From contig BFEA01000182.1 of assembly GCA_003427395.1 (NCBI GenBank), forward strand, positions 1,292,043 to 1,333,188: DNA of 41,146 nt, read 5' to 3'. The DNA is from Chara braunii. Its lineage: Eukaryota; Streptophyta; Charophyceae; Charales; Characeae. Positions 28,022 to 38,688 of this stretch are shown in pieces. The stretch's first letter is position 1, and each line of letters begins with the position of its first letter. Below the pieces are notes generated by a model, which saw only the letters and a list, made by a program, of their open reading frames with translations, was not told where the DNA came from and searched no databases. Position numbers and translations under genes: made by a program.

Positions 28022-29121
28022 CCACGGTGCAGTGTACACCTGCGCCCTCCTCAGTAGTGGGTTTCCCAACATCTCCGTCGCGGTTCGCCCCTCTCGCTAA
28101 TGGAGCTGAGGTATCGCAGGACCCGATAGAGCGTACTCCGCCCTCTGTCGCAGTACCGTATGCGCCTCCGCAAACCACCGTCTCCCCTCCTACCCCTCCG
28201 CGACTACTGACGCATCGAGCCATTCGCTCAGCCCATTGCAGCGAGCAACTCGCTACTACCGAGGATGCTGTGTCCTCTCTTCTGAACTTGAGCATACTCC
28301 AGGCTCGTCAGAAGCGACTCACCCTCCATGCCGCTGCACTGAGTCGCCTTCTCAACATCCTCTCTGTCCCTGATCGCACTCTCGCGATCATCCCCGTAGG
28401 AATGGGGACCTCCGCGAGGGTGTACTCAGCGTTGTAGGATTCCGGTTCTCAGGGCGACTTCATTAACCCACGTGTGGTGAAAGAAGCCCGCTTACCCACG
28501 ACAGGGTCTCCGACTCCCATCTTTGTTACCCTAGGGGATGATAAGACCCGACGCTTCTTCGATCAGACGGTCACCGACCTCCCTTTCTTCCTCACCCTCG
28601 AGCCGACTGATCGTCCCCCGGTGTCTCGTCGCTACCGCTCCTCTGCACATTTCGATGTGATGGAGAAAGGGTACGATTTCATTCTCCGTACTCCGTGGTC
28701 TCATCGGTTCCGCAGCACCGAGGCCAATTGGGCTACCAACACTCTCGTTTTCAAAACGAAGTGTGGACAGACGTATCGCGTACCTTTCATAGGTACCACT
28801 GCAACACCACACCCCGATCCTCCTCCCCCGGAGCCTTCCGTGCCGACACCATCTCCGATGATCACTGTCACCTCGCCTCGGCAGTTCGCTCACTTCATCC
28901 GACAGGACGACATCACCTTCTTTATCGTGAACGTTACGGATCTCTTACACTATGATCCACCCTGTCCCGACGTCCAGCTCATCCCTCTGGAGCCAGATCC
29001 TCCTTCTATCTCCATGACTCCCATCTCTACTTCCCACCCTCCGCTGTCCGTCGAGTCTACCGCCCCTCGTCACGCGCTGCCGCTGACGCTGAGGAACTCG
29101 CACGATATACGGCTGACCTAG
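28022..29121 (+). pseudogene. Protease and linker of element D (stop before the active site)
   Basis: The frame is open from the end of gag. The retropepsin active site reads DSGSQGDFINP at 28438 onward, but the codon just before its Asp is TAG (28435-28437). Downstream, FDVMEKGYDFILRTPWSHRF corresponds to the second conserved protease block. A Pro/Thr-rich linker (28800-29060) leads towards RT. From about 29070 to 29175 the frame that resembles RT entry ([12 protein letters not shown]) is shifted by one, so there is also a frameshift. This copy cannot make an intact polyprotein. Confidence 0.75.
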
Positions 29122-29945
29122 AACCCACAGTTCGCGACCTCATTAGAGAGTACCACGACGTTTTCCCATCGTCGTTCTCGTATGCGCGACGTCGAGCACT
29201 CCATTCAGCTTGTGTCTGACTATCGTGTTCACCACCAGGCACCGTACAGACTCTCGATCCCCAAGGCCACCGAACTCAAGCGCCAGCTTGAGGAGCTCCT
29301 GAGACTGGGTTTCATTAAACCCAGCAACTCCCCGTGGGGTGCACCCGTCCTCTTTGCTCGCAAAGCGGATGAAACTTTCTGTCTCTGCATCGACTATCGC
29401 GGTCTCAACCGCTACACGGTTAAGAACAACTACACCATGCCTCGTTCCGACGAGTTGTTCGACCGCCTAGCAGGCAACCGTTTTTTTACGAAGATTGATC
29501 TTCATAGCAGTTACCATCAGATCCGTGTCGCTGCAGCGGACCAGCCGAAGACAGCGTTTTGATCTCGCTTCGGCCACTACGAGTTTACGGTGATGTCATT
29601 CGGCCTCACCAACGCACCCGCTACCTTCCAGAGGGCAATGAACGACATCTTCAGGGACATCCTGGAGCAGTACGTTCTCGTCTACCTCGACGATATCCTG
29701 GTCTACAGTCGTATCCTTGAGGAGCAGCTCAGACACCTTCACAACGTCCTTGAGTGCTTGCGCAGACATGACTTCTATGCCAAGCTGAGCAAGTGCCGGT
29801 TTGCCCAACACAAAGTGGATTTCTTAGGACATACGTGTCTGACCAGGGTCTCTACATGGACGACGCGAAGATCACTGTTATTGCGGAGTGGCCCATCCCC
29901 ACATCCGCTAAGCACCTTCGCAACTTCCTAGGCCTTACTAAGGTA
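29122..29945 (+). pseudogene. Reverse transcriptase of element D
   Basis: RT motifs in order: [69 protein letters not shown] (catalytic Asp), then TGA 29560-29562 where arginine is usual, HYEFTVMSFGLTNAPATFQ, VLVYLDDILVYS (catalytic YLDD) and YAKLSKCRF...VDFLGH. A one-base loss near 29830 and a compensating change near 29943 shift the thumb (SAKHLRNFLGLT). The motif set is textbook Ty3/gypsy. Confidence 0.9.
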
Positions 29946-30645
29946 CTACAGTAATTTCATCCAGGGATACGCTAGGTATTCCTACGTCCTTACCTCCACC
30001 CTCCTCCGGAAGAACCCGCCATGGGTTTGGACACCCCTCCACGAGGACGTCTTCCGCACCCTTAAGAAGGCGGTGATATGTGCACCGGTTCTTCACCTAC
30101 CCGATTTTGGTCGCCCTTTTATTCTTACCACAGATGCGTCAGACTTTGTTGTAGGAGCAGTGCTTTCTCAGATTTTCCCCTCCTCTTCTGATTTCTCTCA
30201 TCCTCGTATCCCTCGCTTCCCACCCCCTACCCCTACCACTGCCTCCCGCCTGACGCCTACTCGTCCCGCTACCGACGAGGCTTCTATTGACTATTCTCCT
30301 ACCATCGCCGATGATGGCACTGTCGAGTCTCGCTTAGGTGATTGTCCGATAGCCTTCTACTCTCGTCAGCTCCTGCCCGCCGAGATAAACTACACCGCTG
30401 ATGAACGTGACGTTCTCACAGTAGTTTATGTCGCTCAACACTGGCGTTACTACCTACACGGGGCACCGTTCACGGTGCGCACGAATAACTCTGTTGTCCA
30501 AGCTTTTATGACAAAGCTGAAGCTCACCCCTCGACAGGCTCGCTGGTGGCGCGACCTATCCGAGTTTAGTTTCACCACTGAGCACATCAAGGGTGAGACT
30601 AATTGGGTCGCAGATGCCTTATCCCGGGGTTCTGACCATGATTAA
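29944..30645 (+). pseudogene. RNase H of element D, with a Ser/Pro-rich insertion
   Basis: FILTTDASDFVVGAVLSQ carries the first catalytic Asp; PIAFYSRQLLPAEINYTADERDVLTVV follows the usual order with the conserved Glu, and FTVRTNNSVVQAF and WVADALSR close the domain. Between the first and second blocks lies an extra stretch of about 57 residues (30172-30342) rich in Ser, Pro and Thr that is absent from ordinary Ty3/gypsy RNase H. The domain is otherwise open to TAA 30643-30645. Confidence 0.85.
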
Positions 30646-31140
30646 GAGCAGATCCAGCTCACTGCCATCTCGGTCACCACCGTCCACCACTCGGTGATCG
30701 ACGAGTTTCACACTCAGTACCGCCACTGCCTCGACTATCACAACATCCATGCTACCCTTCGAAGTGGCAAGACCGTCCCGAACTACTCTCTCGGGGATAA
30801 TGGTCTTGTGTACTGGCACGGTTCATATGGCACCAGAGAGCCCCGTATTTGCGTTCCCTCCACTGAACAGCTACGTATCCGGGCAGTATCATAGTTCCAT
30901 GACCAGGCAGCCGCCGGTCATATGGGCTTCCACAAGACGTTGGCTCGTGTGAGCCGCCTGTACGTCTGGCCGAAGCGCAAGGACTTTGTGAAGGACTACG
31001 TCATAGAGTGTCCCACCTGTCAGGAGGTGAACAGTGCGAACCACCTGCCTTATCGTTTGCTCTAGCCTCTTCCTATCCCTGAGGGTCGTTCGCAGTCCAT
31101 CTCGATGGACTTTATCGGTCCTCTTCGTCCTCCGACCCCC
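30646..31140 (+). pseudogene. Integrase N-terminal half of element D (truncated)
   Basis: The same frame gives the H2C2 zinc-binding region (FHDQAAAGHMGFHKTLAR, ECPTCQE) and the start of the catalytic core (SISMDFIGPL, first Asp of D,D35E). Stops lie at 30643-30645, 30892-30894 region and about 31063. At roughly 31135 the similarity ends abruptly, so the rest of integrase and the 3' LTR are lost or displaced. Confidence 0.8.
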
Positions 31141-31840
31141 CGGTGTCGACGCGAATACCCTTACAAGGGTGTCCGTCCTGGTTTTTGCAAGTGACAGAAT
31201 TAAAGTTTGATTTAAGGTTTAAGTATGTCGTGCGAGGCTCGATTGTGTCTATGGTTTACGTTGACTGGATGGTTGACTAGAGTAAAGAGTGAGTAGGCGT
31301 GCAGATTTGAGGCGCGCACAATCTTTTACTCTTTGATGATTGTGAAAGGCGGCGTTGGTCGCCGGCCGGGTTTTTATCTCTGATTAAGTTAGGATTAAAA
31401 AGATTATGCCTTGGTGATTGATGTGTGTGTCTGTGACCCACGCGCGAGCGAGGAGATCGACATCGACGATAAGGAGGCCTTGATGTGTGTGCCTTTAAGC
31501 GTCCGCCAGAGCTAGATCCAGACTTAGGTCATTTTCCCGGCCTCAAATGCTAAGCTGTACAGCCTTATGTAGGGTTTCATGCATGCTGGTTGCAGGCTTG
31601 GGCTTGGCCCTATCGGTTACGACATTGGACTCAGGATACGACGGTGTGGGGATCGAGGCCAGTGGGGCGACAACGCAGGAGTAATGGAGCAGCGGAGGGA
31701 TTGAGGGGTTGAGGTCCCGACAGGGCTATCCCCTTTTTGGTTTTGCCGTCGGCGGCGTTAGGACAGTGTCAACATCCTTGTTTTTCCTCGTTCGTTATGC
31801 TTCGACGATTAAAAATTTCTAGATACCTTTATTATTTTAG
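31141..31840. other. No gene seen; weak inverted repeat
   Basis: GC-rich on average. AGAGTAAAGA near 31279 and TCTTTTACTCT near 31322 form the arms of an imperfect inverted repeat. No ORF of note. Confidence 0.35.
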
Positions 31841-31845
31841 TTTCG

Positions 31846-31917
31846 GTGCTGCTTGACTCGGGTGCGCCGCTAAATTTGGAAGTCGTCATGGCGGTCGAGG
31901 ACTTTGAGTGCGCGCCT
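31846..31917 (+). pseudogene. Isolated aspartic-protease-like fragment
   Basis: A short frame reads VLLDSGAPLNLEVV and ends at TAG shortly after. LLDSGA followed by a hydrophobic strand is the signature of a retropepsin active site. Nothing flanking it looks like gag or RT, so it is either a remnant of another retroelement or chance. Confidence 0.25.
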
Positions 31918-34840
31918 CCTTAGGTCGGCCTGCGGGTTCCCGCGCGCTTGGAATGTCGGCGACATTCCTTTATCCTGATTGTTATAATGCATGGGCCGAG
32001 GGGTCCGACGTGCATGTAAGCCGGCGGGTGATTTGTGTTGAGGACTTACCGCCCGCCGAACACAATCTGCTATGAGAGGCTTGGGTGGGTGCAAGGCTCT
32101 TAGGACATTGAAGATGGTGGACCGTCCCTGAGCGCAGAGAGGTAGCGGGCCAAGGCTGGGCCTGCAACTATGGCGGACGCTCACGGGGATTCAGGGACCT
32201 CACTGCACTAAAGTTCGTCCTGCAGGCGCCGATGTAGGGCCGTGCCCATTCCCTCGTCGCGGCATGCTTTAACGCCGACCACTAATGGGGCAGGCTGCTA
32301 GGCTGATGTGGTAGGCGGGTCGCGGAATTTCGACTGTCGTAACCACCACCCTACTGTCCGTATCGATAGGCTCCGCTCTGTGGTGTCTGCGCTACTGCAT
32401 ATCGGCATCAGGCGAAGGCAGGAGAGACGCAAATGAATCCGGACGGTGACGTTTGCCGGGTGCACGACAGGTGAAGAAAATGATGCAGATTGGCTCCCGC
32501 AGTGAGACTGGCAGAGCGAAGGCAGCGAAAGCAGGAGGGGTAAGGGGGCAGTTGCGCAAAGGTCATGGTACCAGCGGACCAGTAGCGGGAGTAATGAACT
32601 TAGGCGAGGGGATGTGTCGGGTGCAGGCGGGGGTGGTAACTGTTGGGCAGGAGTGCTCGTCGGACCAGCCATTGGGGCGAGAGACTAATCGGACCGTCTA
32701 ATAGATGGTCCCCACCGGAGCTCCGTCAGAACCGCGGGAGCTGCCGTGCGAATCGGTCGTCGAACAGTGTGTAGAGGCGAAAGGTTTATCAAGCCGACTG
32801 GTGGCCAGTTCCCGCAGAAGCTAGCTAGAGACTGTCGCCACTGCCGGGTCGAACGCTGTAGAGTCCACGGCTGTCGAAAACTGCGTTAGCGGAGGTGCTG
32901 CCTGCGAGAAGAAGGAAGAATCTGGACGCGTTATCGCGCCAGATGCATTCGGAGGAAAGGACGAACGAGAGCAGCTATGGCGGCGGGGAGCTAGGCGGGG
33001 CACGGCAGGGAAGGGACAACGCGCACGATCGACAATGGAGATGGGCGCTAAGGTAGTGAAGTAGGCTGATTGAACCTGGTCGGAGGGCGGTGCCAGGTAC
33101 ATTCGAAAACGAGATGGCGGGGTGACGAGTTGGGCACAGCCAGGGAAGCATAGCTCACCCGATTCTCGGTGGAATCGGGCCGGGAAAGGGACGGTTTGGC
33201 GGGTTTAGTGTAAGGCGAGCTCGATTCCCGTGTTTCAGAGGGAGGTACATGAGCGTTATTGTTATATGGCGAGCGCTACAGTCGGCGGCCCCGTGAGAAA
33301 CGGGCCTCCCGATGCATAGCGGGAGAATTCATCCTCATCTTTTACATTTGGAGAGTACCTGAGTGAAGCCTATCCTGCTGCCGATTACAACTACCATCTT
33401 GAGCTCGGCGTGTGTCGCAACAAGGCCTGCCTTTCGCGTTTTGATGTCGTCGAAGCCATGGTTGAGGGAGCTCGTCATCACCACGTTGTGACAGCATAGC
33501 CATCCCCGCTTTTGCTTCTCTCATAGCGGAGGGGGGGGTCATGGCCGACGGGCAGCGTATCAGCCCACTTTCTAGCGGAAGATTCATTCGAATTGGCCCC
33601 TTCTGTCGATGAGAAAGGTGGGGAGTAGACGGCTGGATGTGAGACCTACCTGTTGGCCACTACAATGCACAGTCTGTTCACTGAGCTAGCGGGCGGTGTG
33701 AGCGTACATACCTGGCTAGGGGCTATGTGTCCTTGCGCATCCTAGTGGAAAGATTCACTCTCATTCCTCGCCAGAGTCGAGCTAGTCGTCACAGGTGCTG
33801 CATGCGACCAGGCGATTATCCGGAAACAGGCTACGAGTTGTAAACTTACCGGTTGGGGGCGGAGCTGTTGGTGAAGGCTGCTGCTGTTGAGAGTGTCGTG
33901 AATGCTGTTGTGTGTCATAGCGACCTGCCCATGCATACGGAAACTTGCGTACCCTGCTTTTTGTGCAGGTGGTTGCGCTTCTCATAGAGAAGGGCGGTGC
34001 TGTGATGTAAGGGGGGAGTGACTGGACTGCAAGGGAGGTTGTTGCTACAGCGTGGGGGAGGGGCACATACCTGCAGATTGGCGGGGGTCTGCCGTGTTAG
34101 CAGCCTGCGAGCTGGGCCTGTTGTAGGGTCGGCATCCTACGGAGTTGGCGTCTGCAGGCGCTGGTGACTGTGGTAGGCTGCTGCACACCGTTCCGCATTG
34201 TTGCATACTGCGGTCATACCGTCGCTGACTGTGAGCAAGCTGCTGCTGGTTCTGTTAACAGCGCTGCGTATTGTTGTTGGTTGCGGCTGGCCGCCCGAAC
34301 TGCGGATGCGTCTGCGGACTGGGCACGAGTTGCTACTGCGTACTGCGCACTAGCTGCTGCCTATCTGGTTGCTGCACTCTGTTGTACGCTGCCGCCAACT
34401 ATTGCCAATTACAACGGCCTGCTATACAACAGCCGATTGGGCGAAGGAGAGGTGTTGGGACTCAAGGGAGCGATTAGGCTTGAGAAGGGAGATTAGTGCG
34501 GTGGTGTCAGAGTCCGTCAGGGAAGTGATTTCGGCAGTCTGACTCAGAGTTGACTAAGCTGTTACGTTGGCTGCCATTGCGGGGCCCTCAGGCAATTCAA
34601 GGTATCAAGGCCCTCTCTTGCGAGTGTGAGCGCACCACTCTTGGATCTGAGAGTCTCAAATCTATCTTCTTCTGCCCTTCTTACTCTAAGTCTCGTCTGG
34701 ATCTGAGAGGAAGGCGGCAGGCGGCATTGCAACCCGTAAGACCGCAGCAAGGCCTACATGGGACGTTACCTTACCGATTGCGGGAGCTCTGCCGGAACTC
34801 AGGAGGAGTTCTGGAGGCAGGGAACTGAGAGGTAATCACC
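31918..34840. other. GC-rich region without a defensible gene
   Basis: Short ORFs on both strands are rich in Ala, Arg, Ser and Pro and look compositional. 34100-34440 is rich in CTGC (plus-strand translation Ala-rich, minus-strand Gln-rich). On the minus strand five CAG/GTRNGT-like splice donors cluster at 33358, 33650, 33712, 33850 and 34071, and the words TAGCGGAAGATTCATTC (33573), TAGTGGAAAGATTCACTC (33743) and AGCGGGAGAATTCATCC (33319) recur, so a decayed or repeat-derived minus-strand gene is possible. An ORF at 34550-34828 has no recognisable features. Confidence 0.35.
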
Positions 34841-35102
34841 CATTTCCCTCTATAAACCCAGATTATAGCCCCTATCTGTACTATCCATTGCATATTCTGA
34901 TTGAGTATAAGGTGTGTATCCCTACTTTGACTTGTTGTTTAACTGTCAGGACATGAATCAGATTAAATAAAAGAATGCATGTGCAATCTCAGTTTCAGTT
35001 TTGTTGATTGTCTGAAGGCAGACTGTGAACGGCGGGGAATTGCATATGGGGGAAGGTTGGAAGGAAGGCAGTTTTGCATGAGGCTTAACTGGGTCATTGA
35101 GG

Positions 35103-36054
35103 CTGGGAAGTCCCCATAAGTTTGGGGAGACCCAGTGCTTTGTTTATTTTGAGGCTGGGAAGTCCCCATAAGTTTATGGAGCATCAGACCATTCTATAAG
35201 TTTAGGTGGTCTGATTACTCTTGAGGCTGGGAAGTCCCCAAAAGTTTGGGGAGATCTAGTGTTGTGGGGTTGCCTTGAGGACGAGACTGTTCTATAAGTT
35301 TAGGTGGTCTGGTTGCTCTGACTTGCGATGGCTGTTTGTGATTTTTCGAGGGCCAAGTGCGTTCTGTAAGTTTAGGTGCTTGGTTGCCTTGTTCATTTTT
35401 GGGTTTCCTCTGTTTACTTGGTTCTGAACGAGGGGGTCTGGGCCGTTCTATAAGCTTAGGTGGCTCAGCCTCTTCCTGTTTTATTTTGAGAAAATGTACT
35501 TGGCGAATGGCAGACCGTTCTGTAAGTTCAGGTGGTCTAGCCCAATGCCACGCACAGATTGGATCAGAGAAGAACGAATCAGGCAGAGAGTTTGACTGTT
35601 CTGTAAGCTCAGGTGGTCTGACTCAAAGCCCGTACATGTTGGAACCCAATGTTATAATTTGGCTATATTTTATTATTATTTTATCAATGAACGAGCTAAT
35701 CAGGTTGTTCTATAAGTTTAAGTGGTTTGACTATAGCCTATCACAACCTGAAGAGAGTACAACTAAGAGTATAACTGAAGGTAATTTGGGCCGCTTGAGC
35801 ATTGTTTCTAAGATGAATGGTTCAGTCATACGCCCACCTTGAAGATTAAGTCAAGAAAAATATATATAACCTGGCTATTTAAACAGTTCAGGGCGACTAG
35901 AATGACCTAGTCATATGCCCAAAGAAGAGAAAAGTTGTTGTGCCCTGTGTTTGCGTATACTTTGGCTAAGTTGGACTCATTCCATAAATTTGGGTGGTCT
36001 GACTCTAGGCCTGGCTAAGGTAAGGTTCATTCCATAAGTTTGGGTGTCATGACC
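35103..36054 (+). repeat. Array of about 12 hairpins with a shared loop and varying stems
   Basis: The recurring loop is TTCTATAAGTTTAGG with small changes. The flanking stems differ but stay complementary: ATCAGACCA/TGGTCTGAT (35183-35215), CCAAGTG/TGCTTGG (35353-35383), CTGGGCCG/TGGCTCAG (35438-35468), AGACC/GGTCT with outer GGC/GCC (35509-35542), GAGT/ACTC plus GAC/GTC (35588-35624), GGT-CAT/ATG-ACC (36024-36054). Others lie at 35284-35310, about 35699-35731 and 35971-36002. Three larger forms, around 35103-35135, 35155-35180 and 35227-35258, have TCCCCATAAGTTTGGGGA-type stems. Spacing is 40-110 bases, with longer gaps. The plus-strand transcript of the element would contain them all. Confidence 0.85.
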
Positions 36055-36343
36055 GTATGCCTTATGTAAGCTGGGTATAAAGGGTTAAATCATTGAAAGG
36101 TCATGAACTATTGTTGTTAAGGTTTACTTGGGATGGTGAGAGTACTGACCTTTGTGGCTTGGTCTGCATATGATTGAGTGAGGTCACTACTTAGTCTGAG
36201 TTTCAGCTTGATAGGTAGTTGCTTTAGTTGCTCGCCATGTGCTAGAGCCATAGGAGTTAGTCTCAATTCTTGCGTTTTCTGAGCTAAGTTTATTTTACTT
36301 AGATCAATTTTCGCATTTTCTGGGGTCTTTTGTTATACTTGGC

Positions 36344-36655
36344 TTTGTATAAATTTCGGAAAGTTACTTTTTTCTACGGGAAGCGCTGCCGAAATTTCTG
36401 CAAATCCAAAGAGTTCATCAAATTTTGAGTTTTCAAAGTTCAACTTGTCTAAAGTACATATATGGCTTAGTAAAAATCTGGAAAGTCTTCTTTTCTAAAG
36501 GGAGTGCTGCCCAAATTTTCACTAATTCACGGAGTTAGACAAAATTGGACTTTGGAAAGTCGAAGACTACTTGTGTTTTCATATTCAAGCTGATATAAAT
36601 TTTGAAAAGGCACTTTTCCTATGGGAAGCGCTGCCGAAATTTCCTTAGTTTAAAG
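36344..36655 (+). repeat. Three diverged repeats of about 120 bp upstream of the PBS
   Basis: Each unit has an AAATTTCGG-like left arm, a pyrimidine-rich stretch, GGGAAGCGCTG and a CCGAAATTT-like right arm (centres near 36378, 36502 and 36623). In unit 1 the arms are a perfect 9 bp inverted repeat. The core GCGCTGCCGAAATT resembles the end of the leader hairpin motif of element B. Confidence 0.7.
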
Positions 36656-36678
36656 GAACTAGGTTATATTTTGACAGG

Positions 36679-36696
36679 TGGCGATTCTGGCGATCC
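36679..36696 (+). other. Candidate primer binding site of element C
   Basis: TGGCGATTCTGGCGATCC follows an LTR-like TTTTGACA end after GG. It resembles the TGGCGACTC... sites of plant Tat/Ogre elements, which pair with tRNA-Arg, but differs at several positions, so the tRNA is uncertain. Confidence 0.4.
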
Positions 36697-37517
36697 ACCC
36701 TGTATAGGGGAGACTCTACCAGGATCTACCTTTGCTTTGGGCACTGCCTAAAGGTAGATTTAGGCTTAGTTAGTCAGGTAGATTTTGAGGTGAGATCGTG
36801 ATTGTTCTCCAAGGACTTATAGGTTTAGCTTGGGGATTGACCTGTCATGTGTTATAGGTCCTCTTAATCGATTGATTCAGGATTTGGAATAGGTTCAGCT
36901 TGATCGTACGAGGATCATCCTCTGTCATCACTGATAACAGGTCGGTTGCCGATTCGTCGGTTTACGACTCAATTCCAACTCACCCTCCATACTCCACCTA
37001 AAAGGTTTTGGCCCTGGTGATTTTATTGTTTCGTTAAGGTTTCACCCGAACTTTTATTGAATGGTCATTTAACAAAGGTGTTGGTATTTAATTATGGTTG
37101 GTTGGCCGGGGGTTGGGGCTTACATGGCTGAAGCAAGGGGTATGAGTGTAAAGATTTGTTGGGGTTGACTCCGTGTAGTGCGTGAACTTTTATTGGACTC
37201 TTTGATGTGATTGCAGGTATGTTTTGTGGTTCGGATTTTGGATTTGACTGCCTGGATCACATATATACATATGGTTGTGAGGAGCCCCACTGACACTGTG
37301 AGAAGTGATCGTCACATACTTATCCCCCTATACATATATGCATGTGTGTATCTATGTTGGACGAGAGGGGCCTCGTATTAAAGGTCTGCTTAAGGGTTAG
37401 GATTGGGAAAAATAAGGAAGACCCTTCCTTTGGGTCCGCTTGCTTCTTAGGGATTCTTAGTCGGACGTTGGTCCTGGGCCGGGATTCGAGGTCCTTGTCC
37501 AGGACATCCCAAGCCCT

Positions 37518-37556
37518 AGGCTCTGCAGGGAAGGAATCTGTCCCCGTGCAGAGCCT
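37518..37556. repeat. Hairpin with a perfect 10 bp stem
   Basis: AGGCTCTGCA (37518-37527) pairs with TGCAGAGCCT (37547-37556); an inner GGGA/TCCC adds four pairs. Confidence 0.85.
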
Positions 37557-37578
37557 ATTTGCCTTACCTGCCAAGACG

Positions 37579-37597
37579 CTCAAGCCAAAGGCTTGAG
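37579..37597. repeat. Hairpin with a perfect 8 bp stem and AAA loop
   Basis: CTCAAGCC-AAA-GGCTTGAG, 23 bases after the preceding hairpin. Confidence 0.85.
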
Positions 37598-38415
37598 GTC
37601 TCGCGGCGGTCGCACGACTATTTCTTCAGCCGTGCAATATCGTGAGGGACAAGACCATCACGGTACTTCGAGTCTGATACTTTAGTGTCATAAGCGGTAC
37701 TCGGATCCACGAGGGACCACTTGATTATGGGCACTACATTGTACGCCATCATTGCGCATGCTTGCATACGCTTGCATTGCGAGTCGATATGAGTTAGCCC
37801 TGCGTCCGCACGGTTTTATGCTAAGCCTCGCGCGCGAAGCCCATCCGATTTTGCATTGGAAAGTTATGGGATGGTTACAAAGGGGTTAGGAGCGTTGTCG
37901 CGTTGTTTGTGTTGTGTCGTTTCATGCATGTCGTTGTGTGTGTTTTTTTATTTTTGCGTTCGTGGAGTGGTGTGCATGTGGTGAGTGGGATAGGTCCTAG
38001 TCGACCGACGACGGGCCACACTTGGGATCTCAGCCTCCGCAGTGCGTCGATTCGTGTACGGGTCTGATAGAGGCGTATTACCGCGCGTACCCCCTATGCT
38101 ACGGCGAACGAGAAACGCCCTCGGCTGGTCCACCTCTGCGATTGCAACTGATCAGCTTTCGTACTCTGGACCTGTAGCTCGGCGGGGATACGTCCACTGA
38201 AGGGAGGTGACAACTCCCGTAAGGTGGAGGTAAGTCGTGCCTCGCGTAGGCCTTATCCTGTCGTAGGGGCTCGCTGGAGGTATGGCTGGCACACTCGACC
38301 GGAGCGGATTGCGGAAGCTCCATGTAACTGTGTTTTCGTTATAAATGAAATTGTTTTCATGTTCACTTTTTTTTTTAACTGTAAAATGGCAGAATGAAAT
38401 GAGGAAATTATAGAC

Positions 38416-38495
38416 GAAATAACGACAAAGCAAAATAACGACAAAGCAAAATAACAACAAATCAAAATAACGACAAAGCAAAATAAGGACGAAAC
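38416..38495. repeat. Tandem repeat, 5 x 16 bp
   Basis: Five units of AAAATAACGACAAAGC; units 2 and 4 are identical, unit 1 differs at its first base, unit 3 at two positions and unit 5 at three. It lies downstream of the Ulp1-like gene. The minus-strand ORFs here merely translate it. Confidence 0.9.
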
Positions 38496-38688
38496 AATGT
38501 TCATAGCAATGCAAAGTTGAAGGAACGACAAAACAATGAGGAAAAATTAATGTGACAGTCATGCTCCCGTGTTGCCTGTGCTCAAAATATAATACAATGT
38601 CAAGTTTTTACCTCGAATGTTTACACTTAGTAAACATGTCAATCTCATCAACAAAATAGTAACTATGGACTCTAGCTTTAGTCGCACC

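Larger units (their letters stand above)
34851..36676 (+). promoter_or_regulatory. LTR-like region of element C (R and long U5)
   Basis: TATAAA at 34851-34856 is followed 110 bases later by AATAAA (34966-34971). The segment ends TTTTGACA two bases before a primer binding site, as an LTR should. This would give an R region near 34880-34990 and an unusually long U5 of about 1.7 kb filled with hairpin repeats. The left edge and a second LTR are not visible in the window. Confidence 0.45.
36697..38410. other. Non-coding region downstream of the element C PBS
   Basis: No gag or pol follows the PBS. GTAGATTT occurs in two nearby copies (36761 and 36779). Two strong hairpins (37518-37597) are listed separately. 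ORFs at 37342-37596 and on the minus strand at 37948-38323 show no family signs. This may be the leader of a truncated element. Confidence 0.35.

Noticed and set aside
27192-28100. 302-codon ORF in another frame overlapping gag of element D
   Set aside because: It is rich in Ser/Arg/Thr/Pro from C-ending codons of gag and shows no domain.
37518-37597. Bacterial-type terminators
   Set aside because: The hairpins are strong but no T run follows and the surroundings are eukaryotic.
38152-38531. Minus-strand hydrophobic ORFs at 38152-38562 and 38253-38531 as membrane proteins
   Set aside because: They translate the 5 x 16 bp tandem repeat, hence the repeated FCFVVI motif.
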